A DNA stretch of 64,000 nucleotides from Liolophura sinensis (lineage: Eukaryota; Mollusca; Polyplacophora; Chitonida; Chitonidae). The DNA is taken from positions 7,499,924 through 7,563,923 of the forward strand of contig NC_088306.1 of NCBI RefSeq assembly GCF_032854445.1, read 5' to 3'. The position numbers were made by a program, and so were the translations under genes. Within the stretch, counting starts at the first letter, position 1, and the number at the start of each line of letters is the position of its first letter. A model generated the notes under the pieces. The model was not told the origin of the DNA. It did not search any database and was given only the letters and a program-made list of their open reading frames with translations. Of this stretch, positions 46,801 through 55,934 are shown one piece after another.

Positions 46801-49800
46801 CATCATCCCACGAGATCTCGCACGAACCCGCGAAATCTCGTCCGAACAGCGGAAGTGCATGGAAGCCTTCACCCAGCTCGGTCAATGGTAGCTTTTTACA
46901 GGTGACAATTTCGCTTAAAAATCTACAACTAAAATGTGGCATGCTATTAATTCTGACTGGCTTCCTCCAACCATAATGTTGGCGACCATTGTATAAGTGA
47001 AATATTCTTGAATACGACGTAAGACACCAATGAAATAAATAAATAAATACAAAATTAACCATTTCCACTCTGGCTGAACAATTGAGTGAGTGCGAGTGAG
47101 TGCTTGGGGTTTAACGTCGTACTCAACAATTTTTCAGTCATATGACGACGAAGGAATCCTTAGGGTGCATGTACGTGAAATGTGCCTCCTTGTTGCAGGA
47201 CGGATTTCCACCGCTCTTTTATTTAGTGCTGCATCACTGAGACGACTTACCGAAGGCAAGTAAGCCGCCCAGCCCGAGCCATTATACTGATACGGGTCAA
47301 CCAGTCGTTGCACTATCCCCTTCATGCCGAACGCCAAGCGAGGAAGTTACAACTTCCTCTTTTAAAGTCTTAGGTGTGACTCGATCAAGGATTGATCCTG
47401 GATCTACCGGTCCCGAAGCGGACGCTTTACCAACTGTGCTATCCGGCTGGTCTGAACAATTGAATTCTCAATATTATCATCATCTCTATCTTCAAACAAA
47501 TCCAAGCACTTTCTCCGTTGTGCACTTTCTTACAGGAGTGAATAAATACTTTACTTTATTAGAAAGCTCTATCAGATGCAAAATTAGCCATTGATGTTAC
47601 TATAGACAGGATTGCCTGTTCAGGCTGAGTACTTGAGCAACCTTGTTACTTTGGTAAAATACCAACTTAAAGGTATACAGATCGATGCTGATTGGCTGAC
47701 GGTGAATTGGGTTGCCTGGGGTAAAGCCAGCAGACTTGGTCACGCTTGAATAGATGTACGTGTAACATACCTAAAATTCAGCTTAGGCTAGGTATAGCCT
47801 GGGCTTGCCTCGCCTCGGCCAATCAGAATCGATTCTGTATATCTTTAACAATTGCACTCTCGTCAGTGCTCTGGTTTTATTATCTCTGCTATAGTCTTAT
47901 ACAGGGGCGTGGCAAGGGGGCCATCTCCCCACCTTCTCACTTTCAAAAAGGGATGGGTGGGCCAGCATATTTTTGGCGGTTCCGGAAATAATATANNNNN
48001 NNNNNNNNNNNNNNNNNNNNNNNNNNNNNNNNNNNNNNNNNNNNNNNNNNNNNNNNNNNNNNNNNNNNNNNNNNNNNNNNNNNNNNNNNNNNNNNNNNNN
48101 NNNNNNNNNNNNNNNNNNNNNNNNNNNNNNNNNNNNNNNNNNNNNNNNNNNNNNNNNNNNNNNNNNNNNNNNNNNNNNNNNNNNNNNNNNNNNNNCCATT
48201 TCGCTTAAAAATCTACAACTAAAATGTGGCATGCTATTAATTCTGACTGGCTTCCTCCCACCATAATGTTGGCGACCATTGTATAAGTGAAATATTCTTG
48301 AATACGACGTATGACACCAATGAAATAAATAAATATATACAAAATTAGGCATTTCCACTCTGGCTGAACAATTGAAGGCTCAATATTATCATTATCTCTA
48401 TCTTCAAACAAATATAGCACTTTCTCCGTTGTACACTTTCTTACAGGAGTGAATAAATACTTTACTTTGTTAGAAAGCTCTATCAGATGCAAAATTAGCC
48501 ATTGATTTTACTATAGACAGGATTGCCTGTTCAGGCTGAGTACTTGAGCATCCTTGTTACTTTGGTAAAATACCAACTTAAAGGTATACAGAATCGATGC
48601 TGATTGGTTGACGGTGAATTGGGTTGCCTGGGGTAAAGCCAGCAGACTTGGTCACGCTTGAATAGATGTACGTGTAACATACCTAAAATTCAGCTTAGGC
48701 TAGGCATAGCCTGGGCTTGCCTCACCTCGGCCAATCAGAATCGATTCTGTATATCTTTAACAATTGCACTGTCGTCAGTGCTCTGGTTTTACTCTCTCTG
48801 CTATAGTCTTATACAGGGGCGTGGCAAGGGGGCCATCCCCCCCTTCTCACTTTCAAAAAGGGATGGGGAGTCAGCATATTTTTGGCGCCCCCACTTTTCG
48901 GGTTCCGGGAATAATATATACTTCGCCGAAGAAAACATCACACTATTGCAAACATATTTTCTCGGTGAACTAAACATGGTAAACTGCAATTTTCCCAGCG
49001 CAAACTGCTATTAATATTATAGGGCCTACAAGTTTTTCCGTCTTTGGGCCTACATATTTATATATGTTTATGAGTTAGCTCCTTTAGATGCGACTCGTCA
49101 GTCGATTGAAATGGAGCCGCCTGACAAACTTCGTCGAGTTCAACGGTCGATAGATTCCTGCAACGTCGGTTTTGTATTTTCTGCATCCATGCAGCGATGG
49201 CTAAAATTGTCTTAAGGTTGTGAATTTTGCTTATTTCGCAGAGTTTGCCTTTCCAGGTCACATAATATAGTGTCACGAAGTAATTATACCTGTTTTTCCA
49301 AAGTGATTATATGCCAAAATTAGATAGGTTTATGTACGTTTGCTTGTTTTAACTTTCAGTACACAAACAGAAGTAGCATATATTAATATATACGATTTTC
49401 CCGTGGAAGGGCAAATCATCTACAGTGTAATCTGACAAAAAAGTGGACTCATTTGTCTCCATATACAGTCTTTTTTTCTAATTTAGTAACTGTGTTTCAA
49501 TGCGATGACGTTGCAGTTCTATTCAGCTCAAAAAGCAGAATAATTAATATATTTGTATAATATATGCACTCATCGGTGCTTAGTTATTTATTTCATTATG
49601 GTTTATCGTCATTATAAGATCATTTTACTTAGGACGGGTTGCAAGATTTATTAGTGAAGGAAAGATAGGTAACCGTTGTAACCACCGACTTTAGCGCGTT
49701 ACTGACAATTCCCCTAAATCAGACGCACGCCTTTTTTCTGAGCCAAAGGTCTGATGAAAAAATGTATGTATACAGGTGAATTACATTGATTTCAATCAAA

Positions 49801-52800
49801 ATCAAGTCAGCACGAATAGGCCGGCAAGTTTACCACCAAGGCCCAGAAAAAACATGGATGTTTTCACACCACCACCCCCCCACCCGACCGATTCTCCTCC
49901 ACACGAGTTAAATGCTTGTGTTAGTCAATGTACACCAACCTTTTTCCGGCATGGATAAATTTAATGTTGAATTCTTAATAAATTGTTACAGTTTTCTTTG
50001 TGGACCCATGGTTTTCCAGGCAAAGCGTCATCACTTGATCTAAATGTTTATTTATTTCAGGCAGGCTTAAATAGTCAATAACATCTCAATTGACATATCT
50101 AAGATACGGCAAATCGTCTCTAAGGCGATATAGCTCTTTCAGAGCTTCCGGGGCCTTCTTTCCTGGGATTCTTGCCCCCACCCCCACCCCCACTTTGAAA
50201 TTGCTTCCTACGCCCCTGTTATATTTATTTCTTCCATGTTCCAGGTGGATCTTGGTGAAGTGATGCTTGTCCACGGCGTGGGAACTCTTGGAGACCCGGC
50301 AAGCCAACACTGGACCCGGGCCTACAAGATGTCCACGAGCACAGACGGACGGACTTTCACAGAATTGCTGGACACAAGGGACAACAAAACTGTGAGGGTA
50401 TGTATGCTTGGGGATTAACACCGTATTTAACTTGTGAAGGTGAGAAATCTAATGTATCTGAATGTAATAAAAATACAATGTAGTACCTTCTACAGGTTGA
50501 GTGAAGGTGTTTTTCGTAACCGGGTAGTTGTAAAATCTACGGTGTTGTTTTGTTCATGTGGGAGAGAATATGACGCAAGTGTTATTGAAAAGCTGTTGAC
50601 AGTGGGTCAGCAAGACAAAACCAGAACTTCAGAACTACCAATCTCCCTGGCGCTAAGCTTCATTTACGAAACTTTTGTTAGACTTTGTGCTTACCTGAGG
50701 ATCCGTCCGTTGTTTCAGTCTAACGCTTCAACATACTACGCGACAGGTATGGGTCACGTGACTCTTTTTCGAGCGAACAAAAACGACGGAAATCTAACTC
50801 TCGCTGTGGCAAAGGCGTGTCTTTGTTCATAGATGACACCAGCTAGCTGCCAATGGCTGCGACAGTTTGAAATGACTGCAAAACAATATTTCGATGAACA
50901 ACAAGATTACCTATACTGCTTACAGCGCATGTGCTGCTCTCTACACTCTCTTTACATCATTGTCACCTGGCCTTTGAACTCTCTGCGACACATGTAGGTT
51001 TGTTGAGGCTTAGCCTCACCGCTTGTGCCCTCGTTAATTAATCAGCATTTATCAGTAAACTTGTTTTAGATTTTCATTAGAATCATGTTAGACATATTTT
51101 AGATAATGGTAATGCATGTGTATAAAGTATTATAAGAGACAAAGGTTGAGACAAATCTCCTGTCTCATCGCCGAGATGAGTTAAATAGGTCACTCCCCTG
51201 CTTCCAGAAATCTCGCACCTGCGCTGTGGAGTTTATCTCCTAACTCTGTTCCAGTCTTTCAGGACGTAATTGTAGTTTAAGAAATAAGTTCAAGAAACCG
51301 ACAATTACTTAGTATACCTTAATAGTGACCGTAACTTAAGCCAACTTCCATGTAGATTTTGGACATTATGTACATTATTTAGGTCAAAAGGATTACAAGG
51401 CCAACAGCGGAACCATTTTGTTTTATATTTAGCAAGAAATTGCCCAACAATGATTAAGTAAATAATTTCTGCAATAGTCTGAATAAGTCAATACAAAGGC
51501 TTTCGGAAAATTATCTAAATCGTAATTTTAGACATTGCAAAAAACAATTGGACGCTAGATCCACCTTACAACTAGGAGAAACTGGGTTTTTGGTGACTTG
51601 AAGCAACTGAGAGCAACATGAGCCAACTGGGAGCATCCGATCGGGCGCTAGTTTTAGACACTGACTTCAGATCACCGACAAATGCTGACTGTAGTTGAAC
51701 ATGTTTTACTTTTCTGCAACTCCAAGAATCCATTCGTATCGAGCATCGCCCAGTCAGTCACAGTTGCCCATACTGGCAACGTTTTCGACACAAGCGTTAC
51801 GCGTGTGCAAGTCGACTTGGACCCAGTTGCTTACGATTGCATGTCTACCTACGCTTCTCTGAAGAAGGACCAAGGTGTCAAAACAAGTTATACAATATTT
51901 CCAGAAGGTTCATGAACTGTGTCTTAGTGTCATGATAGAGGGCCTCGGTGGCTCAGTTGGTTAGCGCAGCGTAGTGACCCGGGAGTCTCTCACCAATGCG
52001 GTCGCTGTGAGTTCAAGCCAATCAAATAAATAAATAAATAAATTAGTGTCATGATAGTATTCTTACAGAGAGTTACATTCTGATTAGAAAGCTATGATTA
52101 AAGCTCGAATACCAAATAAAAAACAAAAAGAAAGGACACGCTTTCTCATAATGTGAGAATATATATATACATAGTTTTCTTTCTTCCATTTTAAATATTG
52201 TCATTCAAAAATATTAGTATAATTAATAATAATTATTATTGTTTTTACTTTTGTCATTAGATATTTTCAGGCAACAAGGACGGATCGTCATGGGCACACC
52301 ACTGTCTCCACCGTTACTTTGGGAACCCCGTTCGGGCACGCCACATCCGCTTTAGTCCCGTTAATTGGTCAGGGTCTCCGTCTCTCCGAGTCGAGGCCTT
52401 CGGGTATCGCAGTAAGTTTGCGTCATTCGCCGGGTTTTTGCCTTTCCCCCCCACCTAACTTTCACTCCGGTCAGTCTGAAACTTCGTTCGCCGTTAACTT
52501 TTACTTCAAGTGTCCCAAGCAATTATTACTATTATTTCAAATTACATTTCTAGTTGCTCGTACATGTAAACCACTGAAGTATATTTACATCCTAAAGGGA
52601 TACACAATGGACGCTGGTTGGCTAACAGAGATTTGATTTGCTGTGTTAAATGCTGCAGAATAAATGTACCATACCTAAAATTCAGCTTAGGCTGGGCATT
52701 GCCTGAACTTGCCCATCTCTCACATCAGCCAATCAGAATCGATTTTCTATCCCTTTAAGACGCAGGGTGTCGAAAATGCCATTGGTATCTCTTTGAGGAT

Positions 52801-55780
52801 TTCCATGTATAAAAAAACGATATAAAGGTGGCATTCTGTTTTGTTGTTCTGCTTGACGGCGCTGCGGGGCAGATCGTTGCATTGTAACACGGACATGATC
52901 AATATTGTGTATATTTGATGATTTTGGATACCTGAAATATTTATTTTAAGAGACATAAATAAACTGTCAAGACGTTAAAGTAATATTTTAATGCTACTTG
53001 CTAGTTAGAATAGTTGCTATTAGGGTATATGCCTGCTCATGTTAAAATGTTCTTTTTACCCACATCGTGCCATAAAGCGACGGCTTCACGACACAAAGGA
53101 CGTCACCATGATGTCGTTATAGTAAACTGTACACAGTACCCACAACTTCTTACCGTTGTACATGAATATTACAAGTTCTAGTTAGCTCATCAGTTCTTTT
53201 ACTTTCAGGTCATAACGATCCACTTCTGGTAAAAGGTAGGTTATCCTTCCAAAGTATATTCTGACCATTAAGGGCAATATATTGACAACCATACAAAATA
53301 TATAGACAAAATAGTAGTTTATATTTTAAAAAGTGTTTAGTGAGGTTCAAAAAGTTAGGGCATTCTTTAAAAGTGTATGGTGAGCTTCAGGGGTATTGCA
53401 GTCACATACATAACGATCCACCTCTTGTAAACCGCAAGACATCCTTTCAATAGTATATTGTGAGCTATAGGTGTATTGTCTCCCCAAGTTATGCTATACT
53501 TTAGTGGCATTGTATTCAAACATCACTGACTTAAACTAGGTACCTCATCCTTATAACACGAGCTATGAAACCTTAAATCTAAATATTTTCATGGACCGTT
53601 GTCCATGCTTAATTCCGTGACTTCTGTGGTGAGATTGTTAACTATCTTTATCATTATACTTAAGATACGATGTAAACGAGTTCACATTTGCGTGAAGTCA
53701 AATTCTTCTCAAATACAGAAAAGGAACTAATATAACTATCTTTATATCTATCTTCATATCTTTAACAAATGTATAAGAGCGGTTAAATAACTGCAGTTAG
53801 ACGCTTTGTCTCAGCCAGATGTTTTCATTTCTTTTGGCCATAAACATGAAAGCTGTCCTGGAAGTTTAACTTTTCTTATTGCGATGTAAAATGACTAAGG
53901 AAATAAATGAATAAGAAATGTCATTCGCCAATGAAGTGAGTTCAAAAGCTCTTCGACGAAGGCTTCACTCAGCAGACGTAAAAGCTGTCCAGATGACAGA
54001 AGAGAAAGGAAAAATCATTGGAGATGAAGAATATCCGGTACTTCAAACTTACAATATTATTCATGTCAGTGATAGTGATGAATACAAATGCGGCTTGCCT
54101 GAGAACAATTTGAAAAAAATAAAGAAATTTAAAGACCATCGTTTTCACACCAACGTAAAGTGTGTCAGATAAAAGACCATTAAACACTAAAAATAATTCG
54201 GTTTATTATTTTTTTTTAGGTTTTTTAAACCTAGTAAAATGCCTTTGAAAGTTTGGTTTCTACAGAGGCCATTTCTGACAATATTGGGAGAAGTGACGTC
54301 ACATGCAATTTTTGCTTCTTGACACACACAATCTGCTACATTTAATCATTAGTAATGTGTATTCAAGTAGATTTCGGAATAAATTCGCTTAATGGGCCTT
54401 AAAAGTTGCTATTTCAAGGATAAATATGGATGTGACATGATTGGTAGTTTTTGGTTCATTGCAGACCACCGTAGAATCTGATGTTTTAAACCATTCTATT
54501 TGGTTGAAAAAATTCGAATAAAAAACCAAATAGAACTATTGACTTGAACGGTGTTAAGTGGTCTTCATTTGATATACTTAATTTTAGCGTTTTCTTTGCC
54601 TTTAAAGGAGAAAGAAAGACATTTGGCGCAGAGATAATAAAGTCTTCAAACCATTTTTTTTTTAGCCTTAGAGAAGGATTCCTGGACAAAGAACGTGACA
54701 GGATGTATGTGTTACTATGACAAAACGAAGTTTGACTGCGCATGTTGCCAGCCGAGCGGATGTCAGTGTCCCTCGAACAACCGCCATCAGTGTGTACAGT
54801 GTGGGTACGGGTCAAGCTGCGGCGTCCGTAAGTACATTGGCGTGAACAGCTGACCCTGTAAAGAACATCGCCATGATCAACTGACTTCTGTAACGACCTT
54901 ATATCGGTATATTTCCATTTAAGGCAATAATTCCGTAAAATTTATTACTGGAAATTCAGTTTGATGTAGAATGTTCTTCCAGGGTGCATACGACAACCAA
55001 TAAACCTACAAACCAACCATTGGAGACAATAATACAGTACTCAGCTTCTGTGTCACATCTGCCAATGGTGAAAAACCGATTAAAAAATCGGTGCTTGGTT
55101 TCAACCCAAATCCGCCATGATCAAAAATATTTATATGTATATTTAATCATACCGTAGCTGGACTTCTGGGGTGATTCGGAATTATTCATTTCATTTTAAC
55201 GTCTACGCCATCATCATGTACCTTTTCCTGCCCAAGGATGAACAGGGTCTTATACATGAAGAAGGATTTATCATTGTTCTTTGGTAATATACAGCTGTAT
55301 GGTAAGAGCTTCCGCCTCGAAGTCATGAGACCCGGCATCCAACCCGGATCGGGTCATAACAAAGACTTTAAAAATGGTACTTACTGCTTCTTCGCTTGGT
55401 GCTCGGCACTGAGAAGTTCAAGCCAGGTAAGATGTAAAGCCTTCATACATTTATGATATGTAATTAGTCAGCTCAGACTTTATTCCATATAGTGAGTCAC
55501 AGGAAGATGATTTTCTTTTCCAGCCGATGCCAAGCCCAGATCTCTCCAAGTTGACGCCTGGACCAAAACTGAAACCGGATGTGCGTGTCACTGGGACCAG
55601 TCCCGCACTGACTGTGCGTGCTGTCAAAAGAATGGCTGCCAGTGTGGACAGAAAAACAAGAACCAGTGCGTCAGCTGTGGACACCCGGATCAGTGCGGTG
55701 CCAAAGAAGACATCTTTGGACCCAATGGCTACTGTGTCCCAAAAACATGCAGTCTTAAAACGGCAGATGTTCATCGATAG
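40828..55780 (+). CDS. Secreted multidomain protein: ShKT, amphipathic repeats, discoidin, Cys-rich modules
   Basis: I do not recognise this gene as a named family. Exons: 40828-41044, 41972-42109, 43006-45252, 46043-46126, 46774-46901, 50245-50397, 52261-52411, 53209-53235, 54666-54827, 55524-55780; 3564 nt, 1187 residues, all phases consistent. Order: signal peptide (residues 1-22, cut after PILA); Lys/Ser/Arg-rich segment to about 72; ShKT domain (about 78-112); a 749-residue, cysteine-free, charged region with eight copies of a 15-residue motif; an acidic linker; one F5/8 type C domain (about 890-1039); two 10-Cys modules (about 1054-1101 and 1114-1164) and a short tail with two more Cys. 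Most introns are phase 1, typical of exon-shuffled extracellular proteins. It is probably extracellular matrix, secretion or cuticle/shell related; that is inference. Exon 3 could instead end at 45297, also phase 1, adding 15 codons. Confidence 0.8.
41078..41486 (-). mobile_element. SINE-B copy, diverged, with an internal duplication
   Basis: It lies just after the exon-1 donor of the secreted-protein gene. A segment with GGATACACGC, GTAACGTGTCTCCCGTTGC and GGACGAATTTCGACCG is present twice (about 41188 and 41237). Confidence 0.8.
41972..42109 (+). CDS. Exon 2 of the secreted protein: ShKT domain
   Basis: The exon encodes six cysteines in the ShKT order: CVDSLATC, then GLC, then YARICPKSCNKC. 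Spacing is C-6-C-8-C-8-C-3-C-2-C, ending in the usual CxxxCxxC. In animals this roughly 35-residue module is a common extracellular accessory domain, found next to enzymes and matrix domains. The name comes from a sea-anemone peptide; here it is one domain of a large protein and nothing indicates a toxin. The borders (CAG at 41969-41971, GTAAGG at 42110) keep phase 1 on both sides. Confidence 0.85.
42828..42945 (-). mobile_element. SINE-A fragment
   Basis: CTCAAGAATATTTCACTTAT, ACGACGGCGTCCAGCATTAT and CATCCGCAGGTT. It lies just before the acceptor of the repeat exon. Confidence 0.75.
43006..45252 (+). CDS. Exon 3 of the secreted protein: 2.2-kb repeat exon with eight YIDWFRGRG-type motifs
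   Basis: A single long exon with no cysteine codons. Eight motifs follow VSGVRKYIDWFRGRG: near 43288, 43630, 43914, 44152, 44389, 44608, 44816 and 45113. Most are introduced by KGIG-(S/N)-K. The last (VSGANRYFDWFQKPG) is diverged. Between them are short hydrophilic repeats of the SGERGIKPxS type, highly charged and probably disordered. The aromatic/aliphatic face (V, V, Y, I, W, F) suggests a short amphipathic helix. Spacing is about 70-115 residues. The donor at 45253 (AAG then GTAAAT) is preferred. The antisense frames are open only because of composition. Confidence 0.8.
45775..46024 (+). mobile_element. SINE-A copy, near full length, ending 18 bp before an exon acceptor
   Basis: Head TTCGTGGTTAGCGTGTTAGA, B-box-like GAGTCCAGC, body, then AAATAGTCTTGAGTACGGTG and AATAAATAAATAAAT. 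The acceptor of exon 4 (AG at 46041-46042) follows directly. Confidence 0.85.
46043..52411 (+). CDS. Exons 4-7 of the secreted protein: F5/8 type C (discoidin) domain
   Basis: Exons 46043-46126, 46774-46901, 50245-50397 and 52261-52411. The domain begins QPLGMESGVIPDDLITASS, continues with a Trp in GSAWKPS, then FLQVDLGEVMLVHGVGTLG, the YKMSTSTDGRTF strand, IFSGNKDG, ARHIRFSPVNWSGSPSLRVE and ends EAFGYR. Discoidin domains bind membrane phospholipid, glycans or matrix collagen. The usual cysteine pair at the two ends is missing (QPLGMES at the start, FGYR at the end), so the fold would lack its closing disulfide. The intron between the second and third of these exons holds the assembly gap and a duplicated segment. 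Confidence 0.88.
46965..47050 (+). mobile_element. SINE-A 3' fragment (copy in the left duplicate)
   Basis: CTGGCTTCCTCCAACCATAA to AATGAAATAAATAAATAAAT; head absent. Its twin lies at 48243-48340. Confidence 0.8.
47086..47451 (-). mobile_element. SINE-B copy, complete, with target-site duplication and an empty-site twin
   Basis: It is flanked by perfect 12-bp repeats CTGAACAATTGA (47074-47085 and 47452-47463). The paralogous right copy has a single CTGAACAATTGA and no insert. This fixes both ends: the 5' end reads ACCAGCCGGATAGCACAGTT and the 3' end is a CACT/CGCACT tail. Confidence 0.95.
47667..47848. mobile_element. TTAA-flanked MITE (piggyBac-type target), copy 1
   Basis: TTAA at both ends. 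Inverted ends AGGTATACAG..ATCGATGCTG and, on the other strand, AGATATACAGAATCGATTCT. About 180 bp. Confidence 0.7.
47996..48195. other. Assembly gap (200 N)
   Basis: Exactly 200 undetermined bases between the two copies of a duplicated segment. The real length and content are unknown. Confidence 0.99.
48243..48340 (+). mobile_element. SINE-A 3' fragment (copy in the right duplicate)
   Basis: Same fragment and same breakpoint as 46965-47050, so it predates the segment duplication. Confidence 0.8.
48578..48760. mobile_element. TTAA-flanked MITE, copy 2
   Basis: TTAA borders; ends AGGTATACAGAATCGATGCT and, inverted, AGATATACAGAATCGATTCT. 183 bp, with no coding capacity. Confidence 0.75.
51939..52042 (+). 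mobile_element. 104-bp mini SINE-A: head joined directly to tail
   Basis: tRNA-like head AGGGCCTCGGTGGCTCAGTT through GAGTTCAAGCC, then immediately AATCAAATAAATAAATAAAT. It has perfect 15-bp target-site repeats TTAGTGTCATGATAG (51924-51938 and 52043-52057). The whole body of about 150 bp is missing. Confidence 0.93.
52591..52758. mobile_element. TTAA-type MITE, copy 3, diverged
   Basis: The right end ATCAGAATCGATTTTCTATC then CCTTTAA and the shared core ATACCTAAAATTCAGCTTAG match copies 1 and 2; the left end has CTAA in place of TTAA. Confidence 0.65.
53209..53235 (+). CDS. Exon 8 of the secreted protein: 27-nt symmetric microexon
   Basis: TTTACTTTCAG precedes 27 nt reading SHNDPLLVK across phase-1 borders, followed by GTAGGT. 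Its length is a multiple of 3 and both borders are phase 1, so skipping it keeps the frame (exon 7 to exon 9). A decayed copy lies about 200 bp downstream (53410-53436). Confidence 0.65.
53400..53480 (+). pseudogene. Decayed tandem copy of microexon 8 and its flanks
   Basis: CATAACGATCCACCTCTTGT matches the exon-8 bases CATAACGATCCACTTCTGGT. The following ATCCTTTCAATAGTATATT matches the intron after the real exon. The GT donor is replaced by GC (GTAAACC then GCAAGA). Confidence 0.6.
54666..54827 (+). CDS. Exon 9 of the secreted protein: first Cys-rich module
   Basis: One phase-1/phase-1 exon encodes one module: WTKNVTGCMCYYD, then FDCACCQPSGCQC, then HQCVQCG and SSCG. Ten cysteines lie within about 50 residues. 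Together with exon 10 it defines a pattern: WTK-4 residues-CxC, DCACCQxxGCQC, QCVxCG, CG. I cannot assign it to a named domain family. The single-exon symmetric structure points to duplication of a whole exon. Confidence 0.8.
55290..55440 (+). mobile_element. SINE-C head fragment
   Basis: TATGGTAAGAGCTTCCGCCT, then ATCCAACCCGGATC (tRNA-like A and B boxes), then AAAGACTTTAAAAATGGTAC and CTTGGTGCTCGGCACTGAGA. It lies in the last intron of the secreted-protein gene. Confidence 0.6.
55524..55780 (+). CDS. Exon 10 of the secreted protein: second Cys-rich module and C-terminus
   Basis: It encodes a second copy of the exon-9 module: WTKTETGCACHWD, TDCACCQKNGCQC, NQCVSCG, DQCG. A tail with PNGYCVPKTC follows, then TAG at 55778-55780. 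About half of the positions are identical to exon 9 and all ten cysteines are kept, so the modules are an old tandem duplication under constraint. Confidence 0.82.
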
Positions 55781-55928
55781 ACCCCACAATACACGATAAA
55801 TTGACCCGTTGGAAAAGTAACTTAAAGTCAAATATATTATTAATCTACGCCTCTATCCTGTTTCCTTACATTTCTGTGAAATATTGAAGTGCACAATGTA
55901 ACATGTAAAGTGACATTTGTTGATGTCC

Positions 55929-55934
55929 AATAAA
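55929..55934 (+). terminator. Poly(A) signal of the secreted-protein gene
   Basis: AATAAA lies about 150 nt after the stop codon at 55780, the first canonical signal downstream. Confidence 0.65.

Larger units (their letters stand above)
46905..47995. repeat. Left copy of a duplicated intronic segment
   Basis: From AATTTCGCTTAAAAATCTAC to the gap edge it matches 48196-48914. It contains one extra SINE-B (47086-47451) absent from the right copy. Without the SINE and one target duplicate the lengths agree (about 713 and 719 bp). Confidence 0.9.
48196..48914. repeat. Right copy of the duplicated intronic segment
   Basis: It matches 46905-47995 without the SINE-B. It starts right at the gap, at a point corresponding to the first intronic bases after exon 46774-46901, so a second copy of that exon could be hidden in the gap. 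Confidence 0.9.

Noticed and set aside
46888..46901. Donor at 46888 (GTAGCT) for the discoidin exon
   Set aside because: Ending the exon there breaks the phase with the next exon. The donor at 46902 gives FLQ joined to VDLGE, the usual discoidin sequence, with correct phase.
53229..53235. Alternative donor inside microexon 8 (CTG then GTAAAA)
   Set aside because: It would put exon 9 out of frame with an immediate TAG; the donor at 53236 keeps the frame.
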